In this document: positions 38,210 through 46,786 of the stretch, piece by piece
Position numbering within the stretch: position 1 is the stretch's first letter
Layout: every line of letters begins with the position of its first letter
NCBI RefSeq assembly: GCF_000182645.1
Contig: NZ_ACQA01000001.1
Location: 1,736,001 to 1,800,000 of the forward strand
Source of the DNA: Brucella intermedia LMG 3301
GTDB taxonomy: Bacteria; Pseudomonadota; Alphaproteobacteria; Rhizobiales; Rhizobiaceae
Direction of reading: 5' to 3'
Length of the DNA: 64,000 nucleotides
Made by a program: the position numbers and the translations under genes
The notes under the pieces: model-generated
The model's input: the letters and a program-made list of their open reading frames with translations, nothing else
Told to the model about the DNA's origin: nothing
Databases searched by the model: none

Positions 38210-39460
38210 TCAGCGCTCCAGAACCTGCTTCACATCGACCAGATTCGAACGGACACGCAGGATGTAGAAGCCCATCGTGGTCAGATGCGACGGCGTGAAC
38301 CAGGCATCGGGGCTGCCGTTGGAAACGATGAAAGGCTGCATGTCGAGCGCGGCGCGCATCTGCTTTTCCATCTCGTCCCACACACCGTCGAGGTGCTTTT
38401 CGGCCAGAACGCCCCGGAAATCCGAATGTGCTGCACGCAGCAGGCCGTAATAGGCATAAAGCTGGCCATAAGCGAACCAGAAACGATCATCCGCGCGCGT
38501 GTCGAACCAGCCGGCATGGTAGTTCTCGGCACGGTCCTTGAGGATGGCCGAAGTCGAACCGAGGTCGCTCGCGATACGGTCAACGAACTGGATCAGATTG
38601 TCGGCGCGCGCATCGAATGTTGCCTGACAGTTTTCCAGCCGCCCGTTGAAGGCACGCAGATCCTTGATCGCCGAACGGTAATAGCTCGGCGTCGGCGTTT
38701 TAGGGCCAAAGGGGCTCAGGCCGAAATACCAGGAATCTTCGGCAAATTGCAGATTGCCGCGCGCCTTTTGCAGATCGCCATCAATCTGCGATGTGCCTCT
38801 GAGGCGTCCGATATTGTCAACGAGTTCAATCGCCGTGCGGCGCACGGCTGCATTGATGCCCCGCTGGAACGAAGCCTTGTTGTCGAGGAACGGTGTGCGG
38901 TCCCAATCCAGCCCGAAAAAGCCGAGCTTGTAGAGCAGCATGGAAGAAATCCATGCATTCTGGTTGACGTTGAAATCGGTGAGATCGGCAGCAACTTCGG
39001 CAATGGCCGAACGCGAACATTTGCGCGCCGACGACGGCAATTGCGCCGCCTGAACCGGTTGATTCGCCGTTGCGGCATCGCTGTTCTGGCCGGTTGATGG
39101 CGCGGTAGCGGGCTGTTCTGCCGGTGCGGCAGTGGACGGAACCTCGGCTGGCGCGGCCTCCGCTTTCACCTCTTCGCCGGGCGTCGTCGCATTCTGATAG
39201 CTGTACTTGGCCGGATAGTCGGGATCGAAATTCGTCCAGGCTTGAGTCTGCCAGATGAAATAGAGGTAAAGCCCGCCAAGACCGATCACGAGGACCGCGC
39301 TCACAACTTTCCACAAAATTCCGAGCCGCAGGAAAAGCCGCCACAAACCGCCAAGCGGAATGGCAATCAGGCGGGCAAGCGCCGCGATGAAACGTCCGAG
39401 GAAGGAAAAAACGCCCTTTACTGCATTCCACACTGTAAAATATCCTTCCTTTTGCCCCAT
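38210..39460 (-). CDS. DUF2333 family membrane-anchored protein
   Basis: This 416-residue protein of unknown function has one membrane helix near residues 48-70 (WKVVSAVLVIGLGGLYLYFI). An Ala/Pro/Glu-rich linker follows (about 95-145), then a helical extracytoplasmic domain with conserved stretches NQNAWISSMLLYKLGFFGLD, EDSWYFGLSPFGPKTPT and WFTPSHLTTMGFYILRVRSN. The ATG at 39460 is chosen because the upstream frame has Cys-rich non-family sequence; no strong ribosome binding site is visible. A long hairpin lies about 130 bp upstream. Confidence 0.8.
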   Translation of the reverse strand: MGQKEGYFTVWNAVKGVFSFLGRFIAALARLIAIPLGGLWRLFLRLGILWKVVSAVLVIGLGGLYLYFIWQTQAWTNFDPDYPAKYSYQNATTPGEEVKAEAAPAEVPSTAAPAEQPATAPSTGQNSDAATANQPVQAAQLPSSARKCSRSAIAEVAADLTDFNVNQNAWISSMLLYKLGFFGLDWDRTPFLDNKASFQRGINAAVRRTAIELVDNIGRLRGTSQIDGDLQKARGNLQFAEDSWYFGLSPFGPKTPTPSYYRSAIKDLRAFNGRLENCQATFDARADNLIQFVDRIASDLGSTSAILKDRAENYHAGWFDTRADDRFWFAYGQLYAYYGLLRAAHSDFRGVLAEKHLDGVWDEMEKQMRAALDMQPFIVSNGSPDAWFTPSHLTTMGFYILRVRSNLVDVKQVLER

Positions 39461-39590
39461 AAACCGGGGCTTCGCACCGCGTCTGCACCCGCACGCGGAC
39501 CTATGCATCGCAAGTCCCGTTCGCAAGCAGCCAAGCCTGAAAAAGCCACTGGTTCTCAAATAGAGTGTGCTCATCTTTTCGACAACCCAA

Positions 39591-39654
39591 TGGTCTGATT
39601 CCGACATTTGCGTCCCGCGGATATGAGCGCTGAGCAAATGTCGGAATCAGACCA
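39591..39654. repeat. 21-bp perfect inverted repeat with a 22-base loop
   Basis: The arm at 39591-39611, from TGGTCTGATT to CATTTGC, is exactly complementary to 39634-39654. Allowing one mismatch extends it to 25 bp. It is much longer than the terminators in this window and has no T-run. Confidence 0.85.
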
Positions 39655-39674
39655 CTGGCAACTTTATGAATCGC

Positions 39675-39746
39675 GTGGATTTTTCGAATTTGACGATTGA
39701 AACGAGATTTATATCGGACGGATATCAAACGTCAAATTCAATCCAC
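39675..39746. repeat. Second long inverted repeat, 17-bp arms with a 3-base bulge
   Basis: GTGGATT plus GAATTTGACG (39675-39695, interrupted by TTC) pairs with CGTCAAATTC plus AATCCAC (39730-39746), leaving a 34-base AT-rich loop. It starts 20 bp after the first hairpin. Confidence 0.7.
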
Positions 39747-40087
39747 TCGAACGCTCATCCAACTGATTTTATCCGTCATTTTCCGCTGACAGGGTTGAAT
39801 CCCGGGAGCCGATCCGTAACATGGCGCCAACCCGCTTCGGCCAAGTGCGTGGCAATCCTGCCCGCCTCCCCTGGCCGACGGTTCCGGAAAATGATGAGCG
39901 ACAAACAGCTTCAAGGCGGTTTCAAATCAGGTGCGAAACGGTTTTTCGCCGGAAACTGCGGTCAACGTCGCAATCAAGAACATTTTCGCCGCTATGGTAC
40001 TTGAATGGCGAAATCTTTGGTGTTTGCTAAAGCTGGAACCGGAAAAACAATCAATCCGTAAAAACGGCCCGGTAAATGGAGAGAACA

Positions 40088-41056
40088 ATGAAGTCCGTAT
40101 CGACCCTTATGCTTACGCTTGCCTTGGGTGGGCTTGCCACGGGAACGGCAATGCTGAGCGCCCCTGCAAACGCCGTCGCCGCCGAACCCGAAAGCTGCTC
40201 GACCGTCCGCTTCTCGGATGTCGGCTGGACCGACATCACCTCCACGACGGCGGTGGCGACGGAAATCCTCAAAGGTCTCGGCTACAAGACCGACATCAAG
40301 GTTCTCTCCGTGCCGGTGACCTATGCGTCGCTGAGCAAGAAGGACATCGACGTCTTCCTCGGCTACTGGAACCCGTCCATGAGCGCCGACCTCCAGCCCT
40401 ATCTGGACGACAAGACCGTCGAGACGCTGCGCACCAATCTGACGGGCGCGAAATATACGCTTGCCGTACCTAAATACGCCTATGACGAAGGCCTCAAGGA
40501 CTTCAAGGACATTGCAAAGTTCAAGGACAAGCTGGGCGGCAAGATCTATGGCATCGAACCGGGCAATGACGGCAACCGCCTGATCCTCGACATGATCAAC
40601 AAGGACGCCTTCGGTCTCAAGTCGTTCGAACTGGCGGAATCCTCCGAGCAGGGAATGCTGGCGCAGGTCGCGCGCAGCATCAAGAGCAAGGACCCGGTCG
40701 TGTTCCTGGCATGGGAGCCGCATCCCATGAACAAGCGTTTCGAAATCGCCTACCTCACCGGCGGCGACGATTTCTTCGGCCCCAATCTCGGCGGCGCCAA
40801 GGTCGAAACCAATGTGCGCACCGGCTACACGCAGGAATGCCCGAACGTCGGCAAGTTCCTCACCAATCTGGAATTCAAGCTCGATATCGAAAACGAGATC
40901 ATGGGCAAGATTCTCGATGACGGCCAGGAACCGTCGAAAGCCGCACAGGACTGGCTCAAGGCCAATCCCGGCGTTCTCGACCAGTGGCTCGCAGGCGTGA
41001 CGACCGTCGACGGCAAGGAAGGCCTGCCGGCCGTCAAGGCGGCGCTCGGCCTTTGA
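40088..41056 (+). CDS. choX: Choline ABC transporter, periplasmic binding protein
   Basis: This is a 322-residue periplasmic choline-binding protein with a signal peptide ending NAVAAEP. Aromatic residues matching the ChoX choline cage are visible in VGWTDITS, LGYWNPSM and FLAWEPHPM (three Trp) plus nearby Tyr residues. The ATG at 40088 follows GGAGAG by five bases; an upstream ATG at 40076 lacks spacing. It heads choX-choW-choV. In Brucella and Sinorhizobium this importer supplies choline for phosphatidylcholine synthesis and osmoprotection. Confidence 0.93.
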   Translation: MKSVSTLMLTLALGGLATGTAMLSAPANAVAAEPESCSTVRFSDVGWTDITSTTAVATEILKGLGYKTDIKVLSVPVTYASLSKKDIDVFLGYWNPSMSADLQPYLDDKTVETLRTNLTGAKYTLAVPKYAYDEGLKDFKDIAKFKDKLGGKIYGIEPGNDGNRLILDMINKDAFGLKSFELAESSEQGMLAQVARSIKSKDPVVFLAWEPHPMNKRFEIAYLTGGDDFFGPNLGGAKVETNVRTGYTQECPNVGKFLTNLEFKLDIENEIMGKILDDGQEPSKAAQDWLKANPGVLDQWLAGVTTVDGKEGLPAVKAALGL

Positions 41057-41141
41057 TTCTCCTATGCCGCCGGGCTGCGACAAACGCGGCCCGGCACATT
41101 CCAGCACCTTCATCACAAGCACGCAGCAGGAGACTTGATCG

Positions 41142-41978
41142 TTGAACTGGCTGACGGACTACAAGATTCCTGTCGGACCAACCGCCAAATCTGTGGTGGA
41201 CTGGCTGACGACCCATCTGGGGCTTTTCTTCGACACTTTGGCGGCGATCATGCAGGGCCTGATTGACGGCTTGTTGTATCTCTTGCAACTGCCGCATCCA
41301 CTGCTTCTGATCGCCATCTTCGCAATCATTGCCTGGCTGATCCAGCGTCGTATCTCAGTCGTCCTGCTCACCGTTCTGGGTTTCCTCTTCATCATCAATC
41401 AGGGCTATTGGGAACCAACCCTCAAGACGCTGACGCTCGTCCTGTCATCGTGTTTTGTCTGCATGGCGATCGGCGTGCCGCTCGGCATTGCTGCGGCCCA
41501 TCGTCCGGCACTTTACGCCGCGATGCGTCCGGTTCTCGACCTGATGCAGACCTTGCCGACATTCGTCTACCTGATCCCGGCGATTGTTTTCTTCGGCATC
41601 GGCATGGTGCCGGGCCTGCTTGCCACCGTCATCTTCGTGATCCCCGCCCCCATCCGCCTGACGCAGCTCGGCATTTCCTCCACACCGTCCTCGCTCATCG
41701 AGGCGGGTGAAGCCTTTGGCGCGTCACGCTCGCAACTTCTCTGGAAGGTCGAACTGCCCTATGCGATGCCGCAAATCCTCGCGGGCCTGACCCAGACGAT
41801 CATGCTTTCGCTGTCGATGGTGGTCATCGCCGCGCTTGTCGGCGCCGACGGCCTGGGCGTGCCGGTGGTGCGCGGGCTGAACTCCGTAAACATTTCTCTC
41901 GGCTTCGAAGCAGGTTTTATCATCGTCGTGGTTGCAATCATACTTGATCGCATCTTCCGCGCTGGGAACGAGAAATAG
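41142..41978 (+). CDS. choW: Choline ABC transporter, permease
   Basis: This 278-residue inner-membrane permease of the ProW/OpuAB type has about six or seven helices. The cytoplasmic coupling loop is IEAGEAFGASRSQLLWKVEL, the family's EAA motif. Conserved LMQTLPTFVYLIPAIVFFGI precedes it. The start is a TTG at 41142 with AGGAG about ten bases before it, because no ATG is available near the N-terminus. It lies between choX and choV and forms the translocation channel. Confidence 0.92.
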   Translation: MNWLTDYKIPVGPTAKSVVDWLTTHLGLFFDTLAAIMQGLIDGLLYLLQLPHPLLLIAIFAIIAWLIQRRISVVLLTVLGFLFIINQGYWEPTLKTLTLVLSSCFVCMAIGVPLGIAAAHRPALYAAMRPVLDLMQTLPTFVYLIPAIVFFGIGMVPGLLATVIFVIPAPIRLTQLGISSTPSSLIEAGEAFGASRSQLLWKVELPYAMPQILAGLTQTIMLSLSMVVIAALVGADGLGVPVVRGLNSVNISLGFEAGFIIVVVAIILDRIFRAGNEK

Positions 41979-41988
41979 GAACAAGCGG

Positions 41989-43041
41989 ATGACCATCATC
42001 GCACTCGAAGACGTCTGCATCATTTTCGGCAGCAATGTCGGCGACGCGCTGGCGCTGGCGGATCGCGGCGCAACCCGCTCGCAGATTCAGGCGGAAACCA
42101 ATCTCGTCCTGGGCGTCCACAATTGCACGCTCAACATCGAGGAAGGCGAAATCCTCGTTCTCATGGGGCTGTCCGGCTCGGGCAAATCGACCCTTCTTCG
42201 CGCAATCAACCGGCTTAATCCGATTTCACGCGGCCGCGTTCTCGTTCGTGAAGGCGACCGTGCCATCGATGTCGGCAAGGCTGACCGGGCGACACTCCGC
42301 CATCTGCGCACCGAGCTGGTTTCCATGGTGTTCCAGCAGTTCGGCCTGCTGCCATGGCGCACGGTCGAGGAAAACGTCGCCTTCGGACTGGAAATTTCAG
42401 GGATGGGCAAGGAAGAGCGTCTCGCCAAGGCCCGCGACCAGCTCGAACTCGTCGGCTTGCAGGATTGGGCCAAGCGCAAGGTCGGGGAGCTTTCCGGCGG
42501 CATGCAGCAGCGCGTCGGACTTGCCCGCGCCTTTGCGACCGGCGCGCCGATCCTGCTGATGGACGAGCCTTTCTCAGCCCTCGATCCGCTGATCCGCACG
42601 CGGTTGCAGGACGAATTGCTGGCTTTCCAGTCGCGCCTGAAAAAGACCATCGTCTTCGTCAGCCACGATCTCGATGAAGCCATGAAGATCGGCAATCGCA
42701 TCGCCATCATGGAAGGCGGGCGTATCGTCCAGTGCGGCACGCCGCAGGAAATTCTCCTGCAGCCCGCCGATGCATATGTCGCCGACTTCGTTGCGCATAT
42801 GAACCCGCTCGGCGTGCTTCGCGCCGGAGACATCATGGTGCCTTTCGATCGCAATGCGGCACCGCGTCCTTTTGCGGCTACCGCACGGCGCGAAACGCTG
42901 GTGCGCGAACTGATGAATGCCGTGGCGGACAGCAGCGGCGATGTCGGCATCGTCGAGAACGGCGCCGTGGTCGGCAAGATTGCGGCAGACGACATTGTGC
43001 GTGCGCTGGCCTGGCATCAGCAGCGCGGAACCTCTTCGTGA
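41989..43041 (+). CDS. choV: Choline ABC transporter, ATP-binding subunit
   Basis: This is a 350-residue ATPase. Walker A is GLSGSGKST, the Q-loop FQQFGLLPWRTV, the signature LSGGMQQRVGLARA and Walker B ILLMDEPFSALDP. The C-terminal 80 residues (NPLGVLRAGDIMVPFD onwards) correspond to a reduced CBS-like regulatory region as in ProV/OpuAA. AGGA precedes the ATG at 41989 by about nine bases. The gene ends the choXWV operon and is followed by a terminator. Confidence 0.94.
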   Translation: MTIIALEDVCIIFGSNVGDALALADRGATRSQIQAETNLVLGVHNCTLNIEEGEILVLMGLSGSGKSTLLRAINRLNPISRGRVLVREGDRAIDVGKADRATLRHLRTELVSMVFQQFGLLPWRTVEENVAFGLEISGMGKEERLAKARDQLELVGLQDWAKRKVGELSGGMQQRVGLARAFATGAPILLMDEPFSALDPLIRTRLQDELLAFQSRLKKTIVFVSHDLDEAMKIGNRIAIMEGGRIVQCGTPQEILLQPADAYVADFVAHMNPLGVLRAGDIMVPFDRNAAPRPFAATARRETLVRELMNAVADSSGDVGIVENGAVVGKIAADDIVRALAWHQQRGTSS

Positions 43042-43046
43042 ACAAA

Positions 43047-43074
43047 AAAGCCGCACATTCTCATGTGCGGCTTT
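43047..43074. terminator. Bidirectional terminator between choV and dppF
   Basis: AAAGCCGCACA (43047-43057) pairs with TGTGCGGCTTT (43064-43074) around six bases. A-rich sequence on the left and T-rich on the right would serve the converging choXWV and dpp operons. Confidence 0.85.
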
Positions 43075-43101
43075 CGAATTTCAGGCTGCGCAGTATGCGT
43101 G

Positions 43102-43950
43102 TCAGCTATGGGCGGCCTGTCTTGCAGCAGCGCGCGCTTCCACGCGTGCCTTGATGGCATCCACATCCGCACGCGGCGTCGCGGCGAAGAGCTTCTTCGT
43201 ATAATCGTGCTGCGGATTGTTGAACACGTCGTCGCGCGAACCGTATTCAACCACCTCACCGAAATACATCACCATCACCTCATCGGCGATATAGCGCACG
43301 ACCGAAAGGTCATGGCTGATGAAGACATAGGTAAGGCCGAACTCTTCCTGCAGATCGGCCAGCAGGTTGAGGACCTGTGCCTGCACCGAAAGGTCGAGTG
43401 CGGAAACCGGCTCATCCAGAATGAGCAGCTTCGGGTTGAGCATCAGCGCGCGCGCAATGGCGATACGCTGGCGCTGACCGCCGGAGAACATATGCGGATA
43501 GCGGTTGAAGTGCTCGCGGCCGAGGCCGACCTTCAACAGCATCTGCATGGCCTTGGAGCGGCGCTCTTCCGCAGACATATTGGTGTTCAGCAACAGCGGT
43601 TCAGCCAGAACGTCGCCGATCTTCTGGCGCGGATTGAGCGAACCATAGGGGTTCTGGAACACGATCTGCACCTTCTGGCGCATTTCGGGCGTCAGGCCAT
43701 CGCGAGCGATGTTCACATCCTTGCCGCCGATCTTCAGTTCGCCGGAGGTCTGTGGATCGATCATGGTGAGAATGCGGGCCAGCGTGGACTTGCCGCAACC
43801 CGATTCACCGACGATCGCCAGCGTCTTGCCCTTCTCGACCTTGAAGCTTACGCCCTTGACGGCATGAACCACTTTTGGCTTGCCGAACAGCCCGCCGCCG
43901 ACATGATAATCGCGCTTGATATCGCGCGCCTCGAGAACAATCTCGCTCAT
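43102..43950 (-). CDS. dppF: Dipeptide ABC transporter, ATP-binding subunit DppF
   Basis: This 282-residue oligopeptide/dipeptide-type ATPase shows Walker A GESGCGKST, Q-loop VFQNPYGSLNPR, signature FSGGQRQRIAIARAL and Walker B LLILDEPVSALD. The C-terminus has the family's peptide-transport extension (NNPQHDYTKKLFAATP). The ATG at 43950 overlaps the dppD stop (TGATG), indicating coupling. A GTG three bases earlier is possible. It is the last gene of dppABCDF. Confidence 0.92.
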   Translation of the reverse strand: MSEIVLEARDIKRDYHVGGGLFGKPKVVHAVKGVSFKVEKGKTLAIVGESGCGKSTLARILTMIDPQTSGELKIGGKDVNIARDGLTPEMRQKVQIVFQNPYGSLNPRQKIGDVLAEPLLLNTNMSAEERRSKAMQMLLKVGLGREHFNRYPHMFSGGQRQRIAIARALMLNPKLLILDEPVSALDLSVQAQVLNLLADLQEEFGLTYVFISHDLSVVRYIADEVMVMYFGEVVEYGSRDDVFNNPQHDYTKKLFAATPRADVDAIKARVEARAAARQAAHS

Positions 43951-44798
43951 CACGCTTCTCCCGCACCATTATTTTCAAAGACGAAATCGGACACCGTCGG
44001 AAGACGGTCGCCGGTCGCATTCTCCGGCAGGGCAGACAGCAGCGCACGGGTATAAGGATGCTTGGGCGCGGAGAACAGCGACAGCACGTCGGCATCCTCC
44101 ATCTTGTGGCCCTTGTACTGCACGATCACGCGGTCCGCCGTTTCGGCAACCACACCCATGTCGTGGGTGATCATGATCAGACCCATGCCGTGCTCCACCT
44201 GAAGCCGCATCAGCAGATCGAGAATCTGCTTCTGGATCGTCACGTCGAGAGCCGTCGTCGGTTCGTCTGCGATGAGGAGCTTGGGATTGCACGCAATCGC
44301 AATCGCGATCATGACGCGCTGGCACTGGCCGCCCGACATCTGATGCGGAAAGCTTTTCAGGCGTTCCGCCGCATCGCGAATGCCGACGAGTTCCAGAAGC
44401 TCGATGGCGCGGGCACGGCTTGCCGAGCCGTTCATGCCCATATGCTGCTTCAGCACTTCCTCAAGCTGATACCCGACCGTGAAGCAGGGATTGAGGCTTG
44501 CGACCGGTTCCTGGAAAATCATCGAAATGTCGCGGCCGATGATCTTGCGGCGTTCCTTGTCGGACATCGCCTGCAAGTCCTGACCGTCGAAGGTCATGAC
44601 ATCTGCGGTAACGGTCGCTGACTTGGGGAGGAGGCCCATGACGGCGAGCATTCCGACAGACTTGCCCGAACCGGATTCGCCGACAATCGCCAGCACTTCG
44701 CCCTTGTCCACCGTAATGTCGATCCCGTCGACCGCCTTGAAGGGACCGGTCGAGGTGTCGAAAGAAACCGATAGATTCTTGATTTCTAACAGCGCCAT
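43950..44798 (-). CDS. dppD: Dipeptide ABC transporter, ATP-binding subunit DppD
   Basis: This is a 282-residue ATPase partner of DppF. Walker A is [10 protein letters not shown]-loop [11 protein letters not shown], signature [14 protein letters not shown] and Walker [13 protein letters not shown]. The C-terminal stretch [16 protein letters not shown] is typical of DppD/OppD. It starts three bases after the dppC stop on the same strand and overlaps dppF. Peptide specificity lies in DppA, not here. Confidence 0.93.
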   Translation of the reverse strand: MALLEIKNLSVSFDTSTGPFKAVDGIDITVDKGEVLAIVGESGSGKSVGMLAVMGLLPKSATVTADVMTFDGQDLQAMSDKERRKIIGRDISMIFQEPVASLNPCFTVGYQLEEVLKQHMGMNGSASRARAIELLELVGIRDAAERLKSFPHQMSGGQCQRVMIAIAIACNPKLLIADEPTTALDVTIQKQILDLLMRLQVEHGMGLIMITHDMGVVAETADRVIVQYKGHKMEDADVLSLFSAPKHPYTRALLSALPENATGDRLPTVSDFVFENNGAGEA

Positions 44799-44801
44799 CG
44801 G

Positions 44802-45710
44802 TCAGCTCCTCTTGAGCTTCGGGTCAAGCGCATCGCGCAGACCGTCGCCGATCAGATTGATGGCGAGAACAGTAATCAGGATCGCAAGGCCGGGGAACGT
44901 AACGATCCACCAGGCGCTCGTGATAAACTCACGTGCGGATGCAAGCATCGTGCCCCATTCGGGTGTAGGTGGCTGCGCGCCCATGCCCAGAAAGCCCAGA
45001 GCCGCAACGTCGAGAATGGCGTTGGAGAACGACATCGTCGCCTGCACCACGAGCGGGGCAAGACAGTTCGGCAAAATGGTCTTGAACATGAGGCGCAGCT
45101 TGCTTGCACCGGCAAGCTTGGCCGCGGTCACATATTCGCGTTCCTTTTCCGCCATCACGGCAGCGCGGGTGAGACGCGAGAAGTGCGGCAGCAGAACCAG
45201 CGTGATCGCCAGAACGGCATTGATCAGGCCCGGCCCAAGGATCGCCACCAGAACCAGCGCCAGCAGCAGCGACGGGAATGCCAGGATAACGTCCATGATG
45301 CGCATGAACACCGTATCGACGCCGCCACCAAAATAGCCGGTGATAAGGCCAATCGTGATGCCGAGGCACATCGAAATGATGACGATGACGAAGCCGACAA
45401 GCAGCGAATATTGCGCGCCGTAGATCAGGCGGGAAAGAATGTCCCGCCCAACTTCGTCAGTACCGAGAAGAAACTGCGTCGTGCCACCATCTTCCCAGAA
45501 CGGCGGAGTCTTTAGGAATTCACGGAACTGATCCGTAGGGCCATGCGGCGCAATAAGCGGAGCAAGGATTGCGACCAGAATGATCGCGAGAAATACGAAA
45601 AGACCGATCACAGCGCCGCGATTGACGCTGAAATAGAACCAGAAATCCCTCAACGCGCGCATCTTGCCGACGTCGTTCACGGCTTCCGGCTGAATAGCTG
45701 AGTGTGTCAT
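44802..45710 (-). CDS. dppC: Dipeptide ABC transporter, permease DppC
   Basis: This 302-residue inner-membrane permease has six helices and the long N-terminal cytosolic segment of the DppC/OppC type. The hallmark GTDEVGRDILSRLIYGAQYS precedes the core, and the coupling motif REYVTAAKLAGASKLRLM is present. It lies between dppB and dppD with short spacers. With DppB it forms the channel. Confidence 0.94.
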   Translation of the reverse strand: MTHSAIQPEAVNDVGKMRALRDFWFYFSVNRGAVIGLFVFLAIILVAILAPLIAPHGPTDQFREFLKTPPFWEDGGTTQFLLGTDEVGRDILSRLIYGAQYSLLVGFVIVIISMCLGITIGLITGYFGGGVDTVFMRIMDVILAFPSLLLALVLVAILGPGLINAVLAITLVLLPHFSRLTRAAVMAEKEREYVTAAKLAGASKLRLMFKTILPNCLAPLVVQATMSFSNAILDVAALGFLGMGAQPPTPEWGTMLASAREFITSAWWIVTFPGLAILITVLAINLIGDGLRDALDPKLKRS

Positions 45711-45717
45711 TATACCC

Positions 45718-46725
45718 TCACTTGTGCCGGATACGCGGATTGATGAGGCCGTACAGCAGATCGACGACCAGATTCACCAGCATGATGATGAATGCGATCA
45801 GCAGCAATCCGCTTTGCACGACTGGATAGTCGCGACGGAAAATGGAATCGAGCATCCATTTGCCGATACCGGGCCATGAGAAGATCGTCTCCGTGAGGAT
45901 CGCACCGGCCATCAGAACGCCGACCTGAAGGCCGATCGTCGTGATAACGGGTATCATCGCATTGCGAAGCGCATGCAGACCGACGACGCGACGAACCGGC
46001 AGGCCCTTGGCGCGCGCGGTACGCACATAATCTTCACCCAGGACTTCCAGCATCGCAGAGCGCGTCTGGCGGGCGATAACGGCGAGCGGAATGGTCGCAA
46101 GCACGATGGTCGGCAGGATGAGATGCGAGACCGCGGAGGCGAAAGCGCCCTTCTGGTCCGACATCAGGCTGTCGATCAGCATGAAACCGGTGACGGGCGG
46201 GAAGAAATAGAGCAGCGAGATGCGGCCGGAGACCGGCGTCCATTGCAGCACGCCTGAGAACAGGATGATGAGCAGGAGCGCCCACCAGAAGATCGGCATC
46301 GAATAACCGACCAGCGAAATGCCCATCAGGCCCTGATCGAACCATGAGCCGCGCTTGACAGCCGCGATGACGCCGGCGGGGATGCCGAGGAGAATAGCCA
46401 CGATGATCGCGCAGATCGACAACTCGACAGTTGCAGGAAACAGCGCGAAGAATTCGACGAGAACAGGCTTTTTGGTCACCAGGGACTGACCGAAATCGCC
46501 GTGCAGCAGGTTCCAGACATAGTCGAGATATTGCTGCCAGATCGGGCGGTCGAAGCCCAGTTGCGCCATCAGTTCGGCATGGCGCTCGGGGCTTACGCCG
46601 CGTTCGCCGGCCATCAACAGCACGGGATCGCCCGGAAGAACCCGGACGAAGGCAAAAGCCACGATTGTGATGCCTATGAAGGTCGGAACCAGATAGACGA
46701 GTTTGTTCAATATGAAGCGGAACAT
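45718..46725 (-). CDS. dppB: Dipeptide ABC transporter, permease DppB
   Basis: This 335-residue permease of the DppB/OppB type begins LNKLVYLVPTFIGITIVAFA. The conserved periplasmic segment RVLPGDPVLLMAGERG follows, and the coupling loop is EDYVRTARAKGLPVRRVV. There are six predicted helices. It follows dppA after a stem-loop at 46739-46767 and is probably less abundant than the binding protein because of that structure. Confidence 0.94.
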   Translation of the reverse strand: MFRFILNKLVYLVPTFIGITIVAFAFVRVLPGDPVLLMAGERGVSPERHAELMAQLGFDRPIWQQYLDYVWNLLHGDFGQSLVTKKPVLVEFFALFPATVELSICAIIVAILLGIPAGVIAAVKRGSWFDQGLMGISLVGYSMPIFWWALLLIILFSGVLQWTPVSGRISLLYFFPPVTGFMLIDSLMSDQKGAFASAVSHLILPTIVLATIPLAVIARQTRSAMLEVLGEDYVRTARAKGLPVRRVVGLHALRNAMIPVITTIGLQVGVLMAGAILTETIFSWPGIGKWMLDSIFRRDYPVVQSGLLLIAFIIMLVNLVVDLLYGLINPRIRHK

Positions 46726-46738
46726 ACAAAAACTCCGA

Positions 46739-46767
46739 CCGGGTGCAGGGGATCACCCTACACCCGG
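46739..46767 (-). other. Stem-loop between dppA and dppB
   Basis: CCGGGTGCAGGG (46739-46750) and CCCTACACCCGG (46756-46767) form a 12-bp stem with one mismatch and a five-base loop, and no T-run. It lies 20 bp after the dppA stop. Such structures commonly protect the binding-protein mRNA. Confidence 0.65.
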
Positions 46768-46786
46768 CCGCTCGTGTTGTCAGATT

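Larger units (their letters stand above)
39461..40087. other. Divergent intergenic region between the DUF2333 gene and choX
   Basis: This 627-bp stretch has no supported gene. It holds two long inverted repeats (39591-39654 and 39675-39746) and a short stretch at about 39920-39957 recalling the Bru-RS arms. It also holds the choX ribosome binding site. The hairpins make it the most structured intergenic region of the window. Confidence 0.6.

Noticed and set aside
37514..39097. Plus-strand open frame of 527 codons opposite Rsm22 and DUF2333
   Set aside because: Spans two genes on the other strand; typical shadow composition.
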